Shown: in pieces, positions 35,961 to 44,655 of the stretch
How the letters are laid out: every line of letters begins with the position of its first letter
Numbering within the stretch: position 1 is the first letter of the stretch
DNA from: Sphingomonas melonis
GTDB taxonomy: Bacteria > Pseudomonadota > Alphaproteobacteria > Sphingomonadales > Sphingomonadaceae
DNA length: 64,000 bases
Assembly: GCF_013409985.1 (NCBI RefSeq)
Contig: NZ_JACCBY010000008.1
Coordinates: 1-64,000 of the forward strand
Direction: 5' to 3'
Translations under genes and position numbers: made by a program
The notes under the pieces: model-generated
Told to the model about the DNA's origin: nothing
The model's input: the letters and a program-made list of their open reading frames with translations, nothing else
The model's database searches: none

Positions 35961-36920
35961 TCAGCGGATCAGGCGGCGCAGCGGCGGGATCCGATCGAGG
36001 ATCAGCACGCACAGCGCCGACGCCAGCACCGCGAGCAGCGCATCGCCCAGGCAGGCGGCGAGCGTCGCGCGGCCCAATATTCGCGCGGCGAGATCGAGGA
36101 ACAAGAGGTGCACGACATAGAGGCCGAGGCTGAGCCGCGCGAGCCGTGCGAACACCGGCGACAGGCGGAACGATGGCGGGATCGCCAGCGCGACGAGGAA
36201 GGCGGCGATGCCATAGGGAATGGTCATCAGCGTATTGTCGGTGAAGCGCGGGAAGGGGATCGTGCCGAGCGCGACCAGCGCACCGACCTCGACGAGTTGC
36301 AGCAGCGCGAAGAGACCGAACAGCGCCAGCGCGGTGCGCAGCGGGACGCGACGGTCGCGATGGCGCAACCAGGCGCCCGCGGTCACGAACAGCAGGCCGA
36401 AGAAGGGGCCGTTGCGCGTATTGAACGGCGGCCGGGGCAGGTCGAGCAACAGGCGCAGCGGCCCGAAGGCGAACGCCAGCGCATAGCAGGCGATCGCCAG
36501 CGCGAGCACCGTGCCCCAGCCGAAGCGGCCGCGGACCAAGGCGAACAGCACCCCGGCGACGCCGAGCGCGGGCAGGAACCAGAGATGCTGGCCGTCGAGC
36601 CCGGTGATCAGCAGCCGCACGATCATCGCCGGCGACCTCAGTTCCGCGAGCGATCCCTGGAAATAGAGGATGTAGACCAGCGCCCAGACCAGAAAGGGCG
36701 GCGCAAGGCGGACGAGCAGGCGCAGCGCGGTTCGTTCGGGCGAACGCGGCGACAGGAAATAGCCGAAGGCGACGAAGAAGAAGGGGACGGCGAAGCGCGC
36801 CAGGATCGCGATCACGTCCGCCGCGACCGGCGCGTCGCCGGCGCCGTTCGACACCGCATGGATCAGCACCACCGCGACGAAGGCGACCAGCCGCATCAGA
36901 TCGATGCCGGCGAGCCGCAT
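35961..36920 (-). CDS. Acyltransferase-3 family membrane protein
   Basis: A protein of about 319 residues with around ten hydrophobic helices, of the family that O-acetylates or succinylates EPS, lipopolysaccharide and related polymers. The opening RLAGIDLMRLVAFVAVVLIH contains the family R-x-x-A(F)-x-x-V-x-x-H arrangement with the key histidine at the end of helix 1. FFVAFGYFLSPRS and LDGQHLWFLPAL follow as expected. The start is the ATG at 36920; a GTG at 36998 would add 26 hydrophilic residues. It follows ugd on the same strand across a 108-base gap. A second acyltransferase-3 gene and an OpgC-like gene lie at 40862 and 42118. Confidence 0.88.
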   Translation of the reverse strand: MRLAGIDLMRLVAFVAVVLIHAVSNGAGDAPVAADVIAILARFAVPFFFVAFGYFLSPRSPERTALRLLVRLAPPFLVWALVYILYFQGSLAELRSPAMIVRLLITGLDGQHLWFLPALGVAGVLFALVRGRFGWGTVLALAIACYALAFAFGPLRLLLDLPRPPFNTRNGPFFGLLFVTAGAWLRHRDRRVPLRTALALFGLFALLQLVEVGALVALGTIPFPRFTDNTLMTIPYGIAAFLVALAIPPSFRLSPVFARLARLSLGLYVVHLLFLDLAARILGRATLAACLGDALLAVLASALCVLILDRIPPLRRLIR

Positions 36921-37176
36921 CGTACCGCCGGGCGGGAACGGTGCGGAAGCGTCGATCGTCGTCGCGATGGCCCGAGACCCCTCCGGATATGCCTGCACCG
37001 GCCGACTGCCGGGACAGGGGTCCGGCGCGGCCCGGACGACGGTTTATGACCGCCGATCCGTGACTTGGAGGGTGCGAATTAGCATGATCCGGCGTGGATT
37101 CGGCAAGGCTTTTGCGGAAATCACGCAACAAACGGATAAGTGACTGAAAATGCGCAGATAATTCTACCGCGCCCGA

Positions 37177-37299
37177 TCAGTCCTTATAATAGTTGCGATA
37201 TGCGCGACGCCTTCTGCGTCTCGACCGTCGGTTCAGCAAAACCACGATCAAAAGTAATCCGACAACTGCCGCGATTATGATGAGGGTAGGAACCGACAT
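37177..37299 (-). CDS. Small single-pass membrane protein, Arg-rich tail (40 aa)
   Basis: A 40-residue reading frame. Residues 3-22 form one hydrophobic helix (PTLIIIAAVVGLLLIVVLLN) and the tail NRRSRRRRRRAYRNYYKD is strongly basic, giving an N-out, C-in topology by the positive-inside rule. A GTGAG sequence lies shortly before the ATG as a modest ribosome binding site. The composition is AT-richer than its neighbours. It sits upstream of the acyltransferase-3 gene on the same strand. No family is recognised. The clean topology favours a real gene; a chance frame cannot be excluded. Confidence 0.55.
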   Translation of the reverse strand: MSVPTLIIIAAVVGLLLIVVLLNRRSRRRRRRAYRNYYKD

Positions 37300-37651
37300 G
37301 CTCACGATTAATCAAAGGCTCCTTCGTGAACGCGTTGCGGCATCTAACAATGATGCGCTGCGATATGCAACGCCAAATCGCCTTCCGCCGTGTTCAACAA
37401 TGGGAAAGCATTGACCGGGATCAGGGCAAATAGCGACACTTGGTCGCTGCCATCCCCACAAATAGACAATAAACAGCAAGAGACGCCCGATCCGCAGGCG
37501 TCATTCAAACAGCATGATCCGGGTTGCGATGGTTCTGGCGTGACAGCAATCAGGTTCTTGACCAATGCACGGACAATATTCGCGCACCCGGCGGCCGATC
37601 AGCAAGCTTCGGGGATATATGCTGTCGTGCCCGACCATGACAATTGGTGGA
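37300..37651. other. AT-richer non-coding stretch next to the flippase chimera
   Basis: About 350 bases, less GC-rich than the surrounding genes. Short frames exist on both strands (for example a GTG frame at 37390-37680) but none has both a ribosome binding site and a protein-like composition. It may be decayed sequence linked to the fusion event at 37652-38026. Confidence 0.35.
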
Positions 37652-38026
37652 TCATGGCCGTTTCGGATAAGGTCGGGTGACTTGGCGTGAGGGGGTGGGG
37701 CAGCGTGCACAATGTCCACCGACCTCGATCGTCTTTGCGGTCATGTGAAACCCTGCCGCGCCGGCGGCAACGCTGATGATATTCGATGCGGCATGGCCCC
37801 TGATCGGCGTGGATTGCCCGCACCTCTGGCAGACCAGCGTGATACGCGGCTGATATTGCTCGCCTTCTATCGACCGATTGTCGGTCGGCTGGACGAGGTT
37901 GGCCTGCATCAGGATGTCGAGGATGCGATAGACGCTCGACGCGGCGGGCTCCGCGGTCGCCTTGGTCGAGGCGGTGGCGAGCGCGAAGATCTGGTCGCGC
38001 GCATCGGCATGGACCGCCTCCTGCTC
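37652..38026 (-). other. Fur/Zur-like C-terminal extension of the flippase
   Basis: This part encodes residues 525-648 of the chimera. It aligns by eye with Fur-family proteins from the helix that reads SAEDLY in Fur (here HADARDQIFAL) through the winged-helix recognition helix and the dimerization domain. Both structural CxxC pairs are kept. The first one or two helices of the DNA-binding domain are missing. The His-rich sensing segment normally found just before the first CxxC is replaced by GEQYQPRITLVC, so metal sensing is probably impaired. Confidence 0.65.
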
Positions 38027-39598
38027 GGCGGACGACGCCGGGCGCTCACCCGGCGCCGCGGCGCTGCCGCGACCGCGGCGCAGCATCTTGGTGACGATGC
38101 CGAGCACCATCGATTCCCCGCCCTGCGGCCGGCCGACCACTTGCCAGAGCAGCAGCACGGTCGCGCCGAACGCCAGCGCGCCGAGCGCCGCCAGCCCGGC
38201 GAGCGCCACCGTCAGCCACGGCCGCGACAGGTCGGTCGGCAGCAGCCGCGCGACCGGGAAGACGACCGCACCCATCACCAGACAGCCGACGACCGGGCGC
38301 AGGATCGCCTTGAGCTGCGCCCAGACCGGCAGGTCGATCGCATCGCGCGCGGCGCGCACCGCCATGCCGGCGAGCACCAGCGCGGCCGCGGCGCGCGCGG
38401 CCGCGATGCCGGGGATCAGGAAGAACCAGGCGCCGGCGATGACCAGCGGCACCTTGACGAGAAAATCGGTGAGCTGGCGGTTGAAGATCAGCGTCGAGCG
38501 GCGCAGCGCCAGCGCCAGCGCGTTGAGCGGCGTCCACAGCAGGCCGGGAATGCCGGCGAGCGCCAGCCATTGCAGGATCGGCGCGACCATGTCCCATTTG
38601 GCACCGAGCGCGAGGCTGACGACCGGGTGGGCGAGCAGCGCGGTGCCGGCGAGGATGGGAAAGCCGAGCAGCGCGACCGCGGCGAAGGTCTTGAGATAGG
38701 CCTGGCGCAGCCGCTCGGGGTCGTCGCGCACCGCGACCAGCCCCGCCGACAACGGCCCGAGGATCGGCGTCAACAGCACCTGGCCGGGGATCGACGCCAG
38801 GCTGTCCGCCATGGTGAAACGGCCGACCGTCGCCGTCGGCGCGAGCCGGCCGAGCACCAGCCGGTCCATCTGCCAGGCGAAGGCGGAGAACAATTGCGCG
38901 CCGCTCAGCCAGCTGAGGAAGTTGCGGAACAACCGCCAGTCCTTGAGCGAAAAGGCGGGGCGATAGGGGGCGAGGACGAACGACATCAGCGACGCCGTCA
39001 CCGGCGACAGGATGGTGCCGAGCGCCAGCGCCCAATAGCTGCCCGTCGCCACCGCGACGCCGATCGAGACGCACAGCGACACCAATTTGCCGAGCAATTC
39101 GGTGGCGACGGTGCGGCGGAAGTCGAGATCGCGGTTGTAGAGCGCCAGCCGCGGGTTGCTGATGCCGCGGAACGCCGGCGCCAGCGCCAGCGCGACGATC
39201 AGCGGCAGCAGCCGCGCGTCGCCATAGACCATCGCGAAGGGCCAGGCCGCCGCGCCGATCAGGATCGCCAGGACGAGGCCGCGGAGCACGCTGAGCGTGA
39301 AGGCGGTGTCCATCATCGAGCGGGTGATGTCGCGCTCGACGAGCAGCACCTGCGACACCGGCAGCTCCATCACCGCCTCGACGATGAAGATCAGGCTCAT
39401 CGCGATGCTGATCAGGCCGAAGTCGGCGGGTTGCAGCAGCCGCGCCAGCACGATCAGCGCGACAAGATCGATCAGCCGCGACAGCAGCCGGCCGCCGACC
39501 GCGAGGATCGAGGCGAGCGCGGTGCGATGCGAGGCGGTCGCCGCCACCGGCGACGCCGCGGCGCCCGACGCGGGAACGGTCGCCGCGACTAGCGACAC
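37652..39598 (-). CDS. Flippase (Wzx-like) fused in frame to a truncated Fur/Zur-like domain
   Basis: A 648-residue reading frame. Residues up to about 500 are a second PST-type flippase, closely parallel to the one at 26725 (VALIVLARLLQPADFGLIS, IFIVEAVMELPVSQVLL, MADSLASIPGQVLLTPILGP) and reaching the same end point, VGRPQGGESMVLG. The frame then does not stop. After a short linker it continues into 124 residues resembling a Fur/Zur regulator without its first helices: SSVYRILDILMQANLVQ is the recognition helix region, and VCQRCGQ and GGHCARCP give the paired CxxC zinc motifs. The start is uncertain; the GTG at 39598 is the best in-frame choice and lacks a clear ribosome binding site. It may be a functional chimera or the scar of a deletion. 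Confidence 0.8.
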   Translation of the reverse strand: MSLVAATVPASGAAASPVAATASHRTALASILAVGGRLLSRLIDLVALIVLARLLQPADFGLISIAMSLIFIVEAVMELPVSQVLLVERDITRSMMDTAFTLSVLRGLVLAILIGAAAWPFAMVYGDARLLPLIVALALAPAFRGISNPRLALYNRDLDFRRTVATELLGKLVSLCVSIGVAVATGSYWALALGTILSPVTASLMSFVLAPYRPAFSLKDWRLFRNFLSWLSGAQLFSAFAWQMDRLVLGRLAPTATVGRFTMADSLASIPGQVLLTPILGPLSAGLVAVRDDPERLRQAYLKTFAAVALLGFPILAGTALLAHPVVSLALGAKWDMVAPILQWLALAGIPGLLWTPLNALALALRRSTLIFNRQLTDFLVKVPLVIAGAWFFLIPGIAAARAAAALVLAGMAVRAARDAIDLPVWAQLKAILRPVVGCLVMGAVVFPVARLLPTDLSRPWLTVALAGLAALGALAFGATVLLLWQVVGRPQGGESMVLGIVTKMLRRGRGSAAAPGERPASSAEQEAVHADARDQIFALATASTKATAEPAASSVYRILDILMQANLVQPTDNRSIEGEQYQPRITLVCQRCGQSTPIRGHAASNIISVAAGAAGFHMTAKTIEVGGHCARCPTPSRQVTRPYPKRP

Positions 39599-40173
39599 GT
39601 CATGACCATGTCGCGAGGGAAGGCGCCGCAAGGGGAGGACATTCTGTCCCGGGGACGGGGCGCACGGCCGCAACGAACGCCAATAGTATCTGCTCCGATG
39701 ATGACATCGACGACCCCGGACCGACGTGATCCGGACCCGCAAGCTGCGCCGCAGCCGCTTAGGGCATTGATTAGCGGCTCCTTCATCATCTGTCACCCGC
39801 ATTGAACCATTGCTTTCCGGGCGCCGGTGGCCCGATATGATCCATCGCGTGAGCGACAGGCCGCGCCCGCGACGCGGCCGGGCAGGGAGGAACGAAGACA
39901 AGCGAGCAACGCTGCCATGACCGGTCGCACCACGTATAGTTAACGCGCGTTGACCAACAACACAGCGGGAAGCGTATCTTGCCGCGGCCGTTTTCTTGCC
40001 AGTTGCTGCGGAGTTACAATCGTCGGGATCGGCAAAGCCTATGCTGCCCCGGCCTTGTCTGATCATCGATAGTGGCGGGACGGACACGAATAGGCTGGCC
40101 GTCGCGACGAACATCGTTCACACTGTCTTTACCTTTTTCAGCCTAGAGCTATATCAAGAGATTAGGGTGCGAT
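39599..40173. other. Non-coding 0.57 kb between flippase chimera and PilZ gene
   Basis: No supported gene. Short frames start at 39602 and 39996 but lack ribosome binding sites and recognisable content. A near-palindrome, GTTAACGCGCGTTGAC (one mismatch), at about 39939-39954 could be an operator. The part near 40100-40170 is AT-richer and probably holds the pilZ-gene promoter. Confidence 0.35.
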
Positions 40174-40644
40174 ATGGCGATTACTGCTCAGATCATCAGT
40201 GACGACCGCGGCTCGGAACGCTTTCCGGTCGGCCTCAATGCGACGCTGCGCGACCAGGTGACGCGTCCGCACGACGTGATGATCGAAGACCTGTCGCTGA
40301 CCGGCTTCCGCCTGTCGGGCGGCCCGGCGCTGGAGCTGGGCAGCGAGGCGTCGATCGGCTTCGCCGGCATCGGCGTCCACCAGGCGCGGGTGACGCGGCA
40401 GGACGGCAGCATCTACGGCTGCGAATTCGTCACGCCGATCACCCAGGAGATGCTGACCCGCGCGCTCAACGCCGGGCCGGTGTCGCCGATCGCCTTCCCC
40501 ACGGGCCCCGGCCCGTCGCTGCTCGACCATGTCCCCGAACCGCATGTCGAGCCCTATTCGGGCCGCACCAAGCTGGTCATCGCCACGATCGCAGCCACCG
40601 CCGGCTGGGCGGTCGCAGCCGGCCTGTACTTCGCATTGACCTGA
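40174..40644 (+). CDS. PilZ-domain protein with C-terminal membrane anchor
   Basis: A 156-residue probable c-di-GMP receptor. The PilZ signature is complete: RxxxR at residues 12-16 (RGSER) and DxSxxG at 39-44 (DLSLTG), followed by the beta-barrel with QARVTRQDGSIYGCEF. Residues about 133-155 form one transmembrane helix (LVIATIAATAGWAVAAGLYF), which would hold the domain at the inner membrane. A PilZ protein inside an EPS locus suggests that polymer synthesis or export responds to c-di-GMP; an EAL-domain protein is encoded at 61448. The direct partner is unknown. Confidence 0.88.
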   Translation: MAITAQIISDDRGSERFPVGLNATLRDQVTRPHDVMIEDLSLTGFRLSGGPALELGSEASIGFAGIGVHQARVTRQDGSIYGCEFVTPITQEMLTRALNAGPVSPIAFPTGPGPSLLDHVPEPHVEPYSGRTKLVIATIAATAGWAVAAGLYFALT

Positions 40645-40861
40645 CGGCGTATCGAATGACCGGGCAGGGCCGTTAGCCCCCCGGCCTGCTGCGCCGCGTC
40701 CGGTCGCGCAGCGGTGCGGGATCGACGGCGACGCCCCTGTCGGCCGGTTGCCTGCCTGCCGATGCCGGTCTGCCGGTCTGCCGGTTGCCGCGCCACGTTC
40801 CCGCTATTGCTATCATAACCGTCGATGGTACGGGCCGGTCTGGCCATTATCGGATCGATTG

Positions 40862-41941
40862 TTGACGGTTAATCAAGGGTATAAGCAGCATTTCCTGACA
40901 CTCGACGGAATGAGGGGGATCGCGGCCCTGATCGTGGCGGGATTGCACGCCAGGGAGTTGATGATCGGCGGCCCGATGCGCGATCATTCGTATCTCGCAG
41001 TGGATTTCTTCTTCTGCCTCAGCGGCTTCGTCATCGCTTACGCCTATGAGGGGCGTTTGTCGGCGGGCCTGCGCTTCGCCACCTTCGCCAGGATGCGGAT
41101 GATCCGCCTCTATCCGATGATCTTCATCGGCGCGCTGCTCGGCGGCCTGGTGCTGGTTGCCGGGCGCAAGGACGGCATCGTCATCCCCGCGCTCCTCACG
41201 GTCGGCGCCATGCTGCTCGTTCCCGCCGGTTTCTTCTTCGGAAAACAGGCCTATCCCAGCGACAACCCGATCTGGTCGCTGTTCTTCGAGGGTGTCGCGA
41301 ACATCGTCTACGCGCTGATGCCGCGACTGCCGATGCGGCTGTTCGCCGGCGGCCTGCTGCTGTCCGGGCTGGGCTATGCCGCGATCTGCTACCGGTTCGA
41401 CGGCATGCAGTTCGTCGGCTTCGCGTCGTGGTGGAGCTTCGCGGCCGGGCTGGTGCGCGTCGCCTTTCCGTTCGCGGCAGGCGTCGTCATCTTCCGCCTC
41501 GGGTGGCACCGGCGCAGCGTTGTGCCGGCCTGGCTGCCGCTCATCGCGCTGCCGGCGCTGCTGCTGTTCCCGATCGGGTCGCAGGCGGTCACCGATGCGG
41601 TGATCGCGATGGTGTGCCTTCCTGCGCTGGTCGTGCTCGGCGCGCGGACACAGCCCGCGGCGGCCATGCTGCCGTGGCTCAAGGCCGCAGGCGACCTGTC
41701 CTATCCCCTGTACCTGCTGCACCAGCCGATCCTGCGCGTCGTCAAGAATGCGCCGCACATCGATGCGCTGCGATCGATCCACCCGCTGTTGCCGCCGCTC
41801 CTCGGCCTCGGCCTTGCGGTGATCGCCTCCGCGGTCGTCCTGCGCTGGTGGGATCAGCCCGTCCGCATGAGGCTGACGGCGTGGCTGGGCCGCGATGCCG
41901 CCGGCAACGGCCGCAGGGATGCGGCAAGCCCGGGGGCCTGA
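40862..41941 (+). CDS. Acyltransferase-3 family membrane protein
   Basis: A protein of about 359 residues with ten or so helices, likely to O-acetylate the EPS. FLTLDGMRGIAALIVAGLHA is the classic N-terminal motif, with the Arg and the His of the catalytic helix. YLAVDFFFCLSGFVIAYAYE, RMRMIRLYPM and AGDLSYPLYLLHQPIL follow in the family order. The start must lie before FLTLDG; I take the TTG at 40862, since the only ATG would cut the motif, but no strong ribosome binding site supports it. It converges on the small gene and OpgC-like gene that follow. Confidence 0.85.
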   Translation: MTVNQGYKQHFLTLDGMRGIAALIVAGLHARELMIGGPMRDHSYLAVDFFFCLSGFVIAYAYEGRLSAGLRFATFARMRMIRLYPMIFIGALLGGLVLVAGRKDGIVIPALLTVGAMLLVPAGFFFGKQAYPSDNPIWSLFFEGVANIVYALMPRLPMRLFAGGLLLSGLGYAAICYRFDGMQFVGFASWWSFAAGLVRVAFPFAAGVVIFRLGWHRRSVVPAWLPLIALPALLLFPIGSQAVTDAVIAMVCLPALVVLGARTQPAAAMLPWLKAAGDLSYPLYLLHQPILRVVKNAPHIDALRSIHPLLPPLLGLGLAVIASAVVLRWWDQPVRMRLTAWLGRDAAGNGRRDAASPGA

Positions 41942-42007
41942 CCTTTGCATTGGCAGGTCGGGAGCAGGTCGGGCAGGGCGGACACCACCGGCCGGCCAGC
42001 CGCAGGC

Positions 42008-42121
42008 TCAGGCGATGGGCGATCTGCGGACCAGCGTGGCGATCATGTCGACCGCGCCCAGCACGATCAGCACCGGAACGCCGACGATGACGCCGGCGAT
42101 CTCCATGACATGGCCCTTCAT
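42008..42121 (-). CDS. Small membrane protein coupled to the OpgC-like gene (37 aa)
   Basis: A 37-residue frame whose ATG overlaps the stop of the OpgC-like gene by four bases (ATGA). Most of it is one hydrophobic helix (IAGVIVGVPVLIVLGAVDM) with a short basic end, LVRRSPIA. The overlap is the type normally seen between translationally coupled genes. No family is recognised. It may be a small subunit or stabiliser of the acyltransferase-like protein. It is too short for most gene callers. Confidence 0.6.
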   Translation of the reverse strand: MKGHVMEIAGVIVGVPVLIVLGAVDMIATLVRRSPIA

Positions 42122-43263
42122 TGCACCCCTCCCACGCTGACCGGCCCCCGCCGGTCGTCCTCGCGCGGCATGGTCTCGCGCATCCGCGCGGCCTGCCGTC
42201 CCGATCGCGCATCGTATAGCACGGCAATGGCGAAGGTGGCCAGCAGCGAAAACAACACAGCCGCCAGATAGGCCAAGTAACCGCCGCCCAACCGGCTCCA
42301 CGCAATTGCCAGACCATAGGTCAGCCACACGCTCGCGATATAGCAATACAGCGTCTGCCGGCCGACGCAGGCAAGCGCGCGCATCGGCGAGAGTTCGGGT
42401 ATCCGCCGGCTGAGCGTCAACAGTCCGCAATAGAAGAGGATCACGACGGGGGCGTGGACGAGTCGCAGCACGCCCAGATTCCCCTTGGATGTCAGCAGCC
42501 AATGCTGCGGTATCGCCTGTTCGACGTGGAGCAGCTTGGCGATGGCGAAGCCGGCAGCAGCACCGCCGACGACGACCGTGATCCACTTGCGCGCCTCCAG
42601 CAGCCTGAACAGCGGCTCGTGCACGCGGGCCGCTCCCAGGATCAGCGGCACGAAGAACACGAGCTGCCAGGCCAAGGGATTGAACTTCCACTCGACGAGC
42701 TTGGGATCGACGAGATGCGTGGCGGTCGCGAGCTGGGAAAGCAGCCAGAGCGTCACCGACAGCGCGGCCAGCGCGGGCGGGGACCGGCGATACACCCACA
42801 GGGCGGCCGGGGTCAGCAGCATGAAGATCACGTAGAGCTGCAGCACATCGAGCAGCGCCGGCGCGCGGAGCAGCGTGACGAACAACAGCAACCCGGCCAG
42901 CGGATCGTCGAACAGGAACCCCGCATCCCAGGCGACCGCCTCCCACCCCTCCATGAGCAGCAGGAACGGCGCGACCGCGACGAGCAGCAGCGCATTGTCG
43001 ATGTAGAGGGTCCGCGCGCGGCGCAGGACCGCCTGTGCCGGGCGCGGCTTCTTCTGATAGACCATCCCGACCATGTACCCGGACATGATCACGAAGATCG
43101 CGGCCGACGACGAATAGCCGAGCGCCGAGGGCGTCGGGATGCCGAAGCCCTGGAGGCCGTAGATCCGGAAGGCGACGGTGATGTGGTTGATCGCGATGAT
43201 CAGCATCGCCGCGCCGCGCACGATGTCGATGCGCGTTTCCCGCGGGGGCCGGTCCGTCGTCAT
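42118..43263 (-). CDS. OpgC-family membrane protein (putative polysaccharide acyl/succinyltransferase)
   Basis: A protein of about 381 residues with around ten helices. RIDIVRGAAMLIIAINHITVAF resembles the N-terminus of OpgC proteins, which succinylate periplasmic glucans, with the conserved D-x-x-R-G-x-x-x-x-x-x-x-x-x-H spacing. GYSSSAAIFVIMSGYMVGMVY follows. The start at 43263 is chosen for GGGGGA eight bases upstream; a frame from 43317 would add a non-membrane tail. With two acyltransferase-3 proteins in the locus, three different modifications of one or two polymers are conceivable. The substrate is unknown. Confidence 0.82.
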   Translation of the reverse strand: MTTDRPPRETRIDIVRGAAMLIIAINHITVAFRIYGLQGFGIPTPSALGYSSSAAIFVIMSGYMVGMVYQKKPRPAQAVLRRARTLYIDNALLLVAVAPFLLLMEGWEAVAWDAGFLFDDPLAGLLLFVTLLRAPALLDVLQLYVIFMLLTPAALWVYRRSPPALAALSVTLWLLSQLATATHLVDPKLVEWKFNPLAWQLVFFVPLILGAARVHEPLFRLLEARKWITVVVGGAAAGFAIAKLLHVEQAIPQHWLLTSKGNLGVLRLVHAPVVILFYCGLLTLSRRIPELSPMRALACVGRQTLYCYIASVWLTYGLAIAWSRLGGGYLAYLAAVLFSLLATFAIAVLYDARSGRQAARMRETMPREDDRRGPVSVGGVQ

Positions 43264-43432
43264 CTCGCTGTCCCCCCGCCGCGGACGGCCGCTCCCATCC
43301 CTGTGCGGCGCCTGCATCCTGCTCGTGTTGCGGCAGCCCTATCGATGGCGCGCGCGATCGTCACCCGTCCCACGTCAGCATCGCTGCCATAGGTGTCCCG
43401 AATGGGGGCGGTGCCGGCCCGCCCGCGCGAGG

Positions 43433-44614
43433 CTAGCGCGTCGCACGCTCCTGTTCCGACGCGAGCACGCTGTTGGTGGCGACCAGCCGTTCGGCGCGCT
43501 CCACCTCTGCGGCGAAGTCGCGCAGGAAGTTGGCGCGGTCGAAGCGGCGGGCGTTGGCGATCGCCGCCTCGGGATCGAAGCCGGGCAGCCAGGCGTCGAA
43601 CCGGTCCATCGCCTCGATCAGCGACTCCGCGCTCTGCGCGTGGAAGTGGATGCCGGTCTCGCCGTCGATCACCGTCTCGGTGCCGCCACCGCGGCCGAAG
43701 ACGACCACCGGCCGGCCCGCCGCCTGCGATTCCACCGGGATGATGCCGAAATCCTCCTCGGCGGTGAAGATCAGCGCGCGCGCCTGCGCATAGGCCGCGC
43801 GCAGCTCGTCGAAGCGCATCCGCGTGGTGAAGCGGACGTTGGGGCCGGCGCGCGCCTTCAGGGTCTCGAGCATCGGGCCGTCGCCGATCACGTGGAGCTT
43901 GCGGCCGCTGCGGGTGAAGGCGTCGACCGCGATATCGGGGCGCTTGTAGGGGACGAGCTGGCTGATCCACACGCATTCGTCGCTGACCGCATCGGTGCGC
44001 TGGAACAGGTCGACGTCGACCGGCGGATAGACGACGCTCGCCGACCGGCCCCAGAATTTGCCGATGCGCCGGCGCACGAACTGGCTGTTGGCCATGATGA
44101 CGTCGGGCCGCGACGCGCTCATCCGGTCCCAGGCGCGCATCCGGGGGGCGACCAGCCGCAGGTAGAGCCCGGCGAGCCTGCCGCTCGCCTTGCGATAGGC
44201 GTGATACTGGTCCCAGATGTAGCGCATCGGCGAGTGGCAATAAGTGACATGGACCGCGTCGGGGCGGGTGATGACGCCCTTGGCCGGCCCCGCCTCGCAG
44301 CTGATGACGAGGTCGTAGGCGCTGAGGTCGAGCGCCTCGAGCGCGGCGGGCATCAGCGGCAGGTATTTCTGATACTGGGTCTTCGCCAGCGGCAGCTTGC
44401 TGATGAAGGTGCTGAAGATGCGATGACGCTTCAGTGTCTGCGACAGCGCATTCTCGTCGACGACATGGGTGAAGATGTCGGCATCGGGATAGAGGTCGCA
44501 GATCCGTTCGAGCACGCGCTCCCCGCCGCGCATCGTCACCAGCCAATAATGGACGATCGCCACCTTGCGCGGGCGCCCCGGAACGGTCCCGCCGGGCGTG
44601 GTCTCTACGGTCAT
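43433..44614 (-). CDS. Glycosyltransferase family 4 protein (WbaZ-like)
   Basis: A 393-residue GT-B enzyme. KVAIVHYWLVTMRGGERVLE is the typical opening of the WbaZ/mannosyltransferase-like subgroup, with the GGxE motif. VTYCHSPMRYIWDQYHAY and MANSQFVRRRIGKFWGR follow. The C-terminal domain shows KLHVIGDGPMLETLKARAG, the EX7E motif as EEDFGIIPVESQAAGRPV, and GGGTETVIDGETG. AGGA lies about ten bases before the ATG. It is downstream of the SleB-like gene on the same strand. A mannosyl or related donor is suggested by family only. Confidence 0.92.
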   Translation of the reverse strand: MTVETTPGGTVPGRPRKVAIVHYWLVTMRGGERVLERICDLYPDADIFTHVVDENALSQTLKRHRIFSTFISKLPLAKTQYQKYLPLMPAALEALDLSAYDLVISCEAGPAKGVITRPDAVHVTYCHSPMRYIWDQYHAYRKASGRLAGLYLRLVAPRMRAWDRMSASRPDVIMANSQFVRRRIGKFWGRSASVVYPPVDVDLFQRTDAVSDECVWISQLVPYKRPDIAVDAFTRSGRKLHVIGDGPMLETLKARAGPNVRFTTRMRFDELRAAYAQARALIFTAEEDFGIIPVESQAAGRPVVVFGRGGGTETVIDGETGIHFHAQSAESLIEAMDRFDAWLPGFDPEAAIANARRFDRANFLRDFAAEVERAERLVATNSVLASEQERATR

Positions 44615-44655
44615 CGGATAAGGTCCTGTTGCAATGGCAGCGACATAGCGCGAGC

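Noticed and set aside
37390..37680. A 96-residue plus-strand frame in the AT-richer gap
   Set aside because: It starts at a GTG without a ribosome binding site, overlaps the end of the flippase chimera and shows no recognisable domain.
37712..39592. A 626-residue plus-strand frame opposite the second flippase
   Set aside because: Extremely rich in Arg, Asp and Gln with no hydrophobic core; it is the antisense shadow of a membrane-protein gene.
39599..40114. N-terminal extension of the flippase chimera up to 40114
   Set aside because: The extra 170 residues are Arg/Pro-rich and unlike any flippase N-terminus; the membrane protein plausibly starts near 39598.
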